Assembly (NCBI GenBank): GCA_035578905.1
Contig: JAQJVL010000304.1
Span: 306,501 to 370,500 of the forward strand
Origin: Stictocephala bisonia
Taxonomy: Eukaryota; Arthropoda; Insecta; Hemiptera; Membracidae
Reading direction: 5' to 3'
DNA: 64,000 bases
Shown here: positions 63,401 to 64,000 of the stretch, one piece after another
How positions within the stretch are numbered: position 1 is the stretch's first letter
Layout of the letters: the number at the start of each line of letters is the position of its first letter
Translations under genes and position numbers: made by a program
The notes under the pieces: model-generated
What the model was told of the DNA's origin: nothing
Seen by the model: only the letters and a program-made list of their open reading frames with translations
The model's database searches: none

Positions 63401-64000
63401 TCACAATTCAATACTTTTTACGAGTTCTTTTTATAAAGATGGAAAATTGTTCCGGGAAATTTGCATGTTACCAGCTACACGTTCAGAGCGTAAAATTGAA
63501 TCTGCTCCTCACACAAAGCTGCATCAGCCTTCTTTGTTCCCAAATAGATAAAAGAACAAAGCACCTTTGAAAAGAACAATATATTCAGAAAACGCCTGAA
63601 TATAATAAAACATTTATTTCGAATTATACTTCACGTTTGGCAAACCTATTGTTAAATTAAATTACAAATAAATGGCGTTAGCTGTACAGTTAAATATAAT
63701 TAGAAGTTATGATTGCAATGTATAACATTTAATTTCATTCAAAATTGTAAAATTACTTCTAAAACACGTGTATTTATGATAAAATGTTAGTAAAAAGCTG
63801 TACAGATTTTCGTTTTATACCTCGTAAGTTTTTGTTTGGTTACTCAAGTTTTCATTTGTTTGAAAGTGTTTTTTCTTTTTTTTAGATTTATCCTTTGGCG
63901 CATGTGACATTAACTCTTACTTATCACTTTATATAAATAAAATTGATCTTACCTCCACTGTAACATTTTAATATTGAACCTATTCAGACAGAGTAATGGG
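60405..64000. other. Upstream intron or flank of the beat-family gene
   Basis: AT-rich. The only structured feature recognised is the tandem repeat at 62347-62594. The 132-codon plus-strand frame at 61690-62088 and the 71-codon one at 62100-62315 are long for such composition but show no family motif. No signal-peptide exon with a phase-1 donor was found on the minus strand. Confidence 0.5.
62347..62594. repeat. Two adjoining short tandem repeats (49 bp and 55 bp periods)
   Basis: Three units starting tccgcttaag at 62347, 62396 and 62445 share cctcaacttacaccctcgtg and variants with a 49-bp period. They are followed by two units starting tctgcttgtacat at 62485 and 62540 with a 55-bp period, sharing ttacggac and aatccaccccca. 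The segment is clearly less AT-rich than its flanks. No coding sense is seen. Confidence 0.85.

Noticed and set aside
63930..63975. Minus-strand ATG followed by a GTAAGA donor as the missing first exon of the beat-family gene
   Set aside because: The donor would be in phase 2, but the next exon needs phase 1, and the four codons before it do not form a signal peptide.

Overview
The window is animal nuclear DNA, visibly AT-rich, with one multi-exon gene, long introns and many decayed mobile elements. The gene is a beaten-path (Beat) family immunoglobulin-domain protein, a family known from arthropods. Insect-type telomere motif (CCTAA)3, tRNA-derived SINEs, fragments of non-LTR retrotransposons and Penelope-like insertions agree with an arthropod, most likely an insect. 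I cannot name the species.

Layout. 1-16.9 kb: gene-poor sequence with two dead LINE fragments (0.64-1.44 kb and 14.7-15.4 kb), a 26-bp minisatellite (3.2-3.8 kb), a tRNA-derived SINE (7.9 kb) and an uninterrupted (GT)410 tract (9.74-10.56 kb). 16.9-22.3 kb: a 5.3-kb Mutator-like DNA transposon with an intact intronless 596-residue transposase, inverted terminal repeats of about 0.6 kb and a candidate 8-bp target-site duplication. 22.3-48.4 kb: gene desert with SINE copies, a 0.9-kb terminal-inverted-repeat element (30.9-31.8 kb) and a 134-bp tandem array (41.2-42.6 kb) whose relatives also sit at 12.1 and 26.5 kb. 48.4-50.1 kb: two neighbouring palindromes, the second with Penelope-like features. 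50.1-53 kb: nothing recognised beyond microsatellite.

53-60.4 kb, minus strand: the last five coding exons of the beat-family gene, read from right to left. The four internal splice junctions agree in phase and give 277 residues: most of Ig domain 1, Ig domain 2 and a C-terminal tail that looks like a GPI-attachment signal. The signal-peptide exon was not found and probably lies beyond position 64000. One intron carries a Penelope-like insertion bounded by a 14-bp duplication, and another carries a 47-bp decayed copy of the end of an exon. 60.4-64 kb is upstream intron with short tandem repeats.

The strongest leads are the complete-looking Mutator-like element, the shared architecture of the two Penelope-like palindromes (duplication, short unpaired extension, inverted arms, hammerhead-like motif), and the 268-bp higher-order duplication in the 134-bp array. 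All sequence comparisons were made by eye; no alignment or database search was run.
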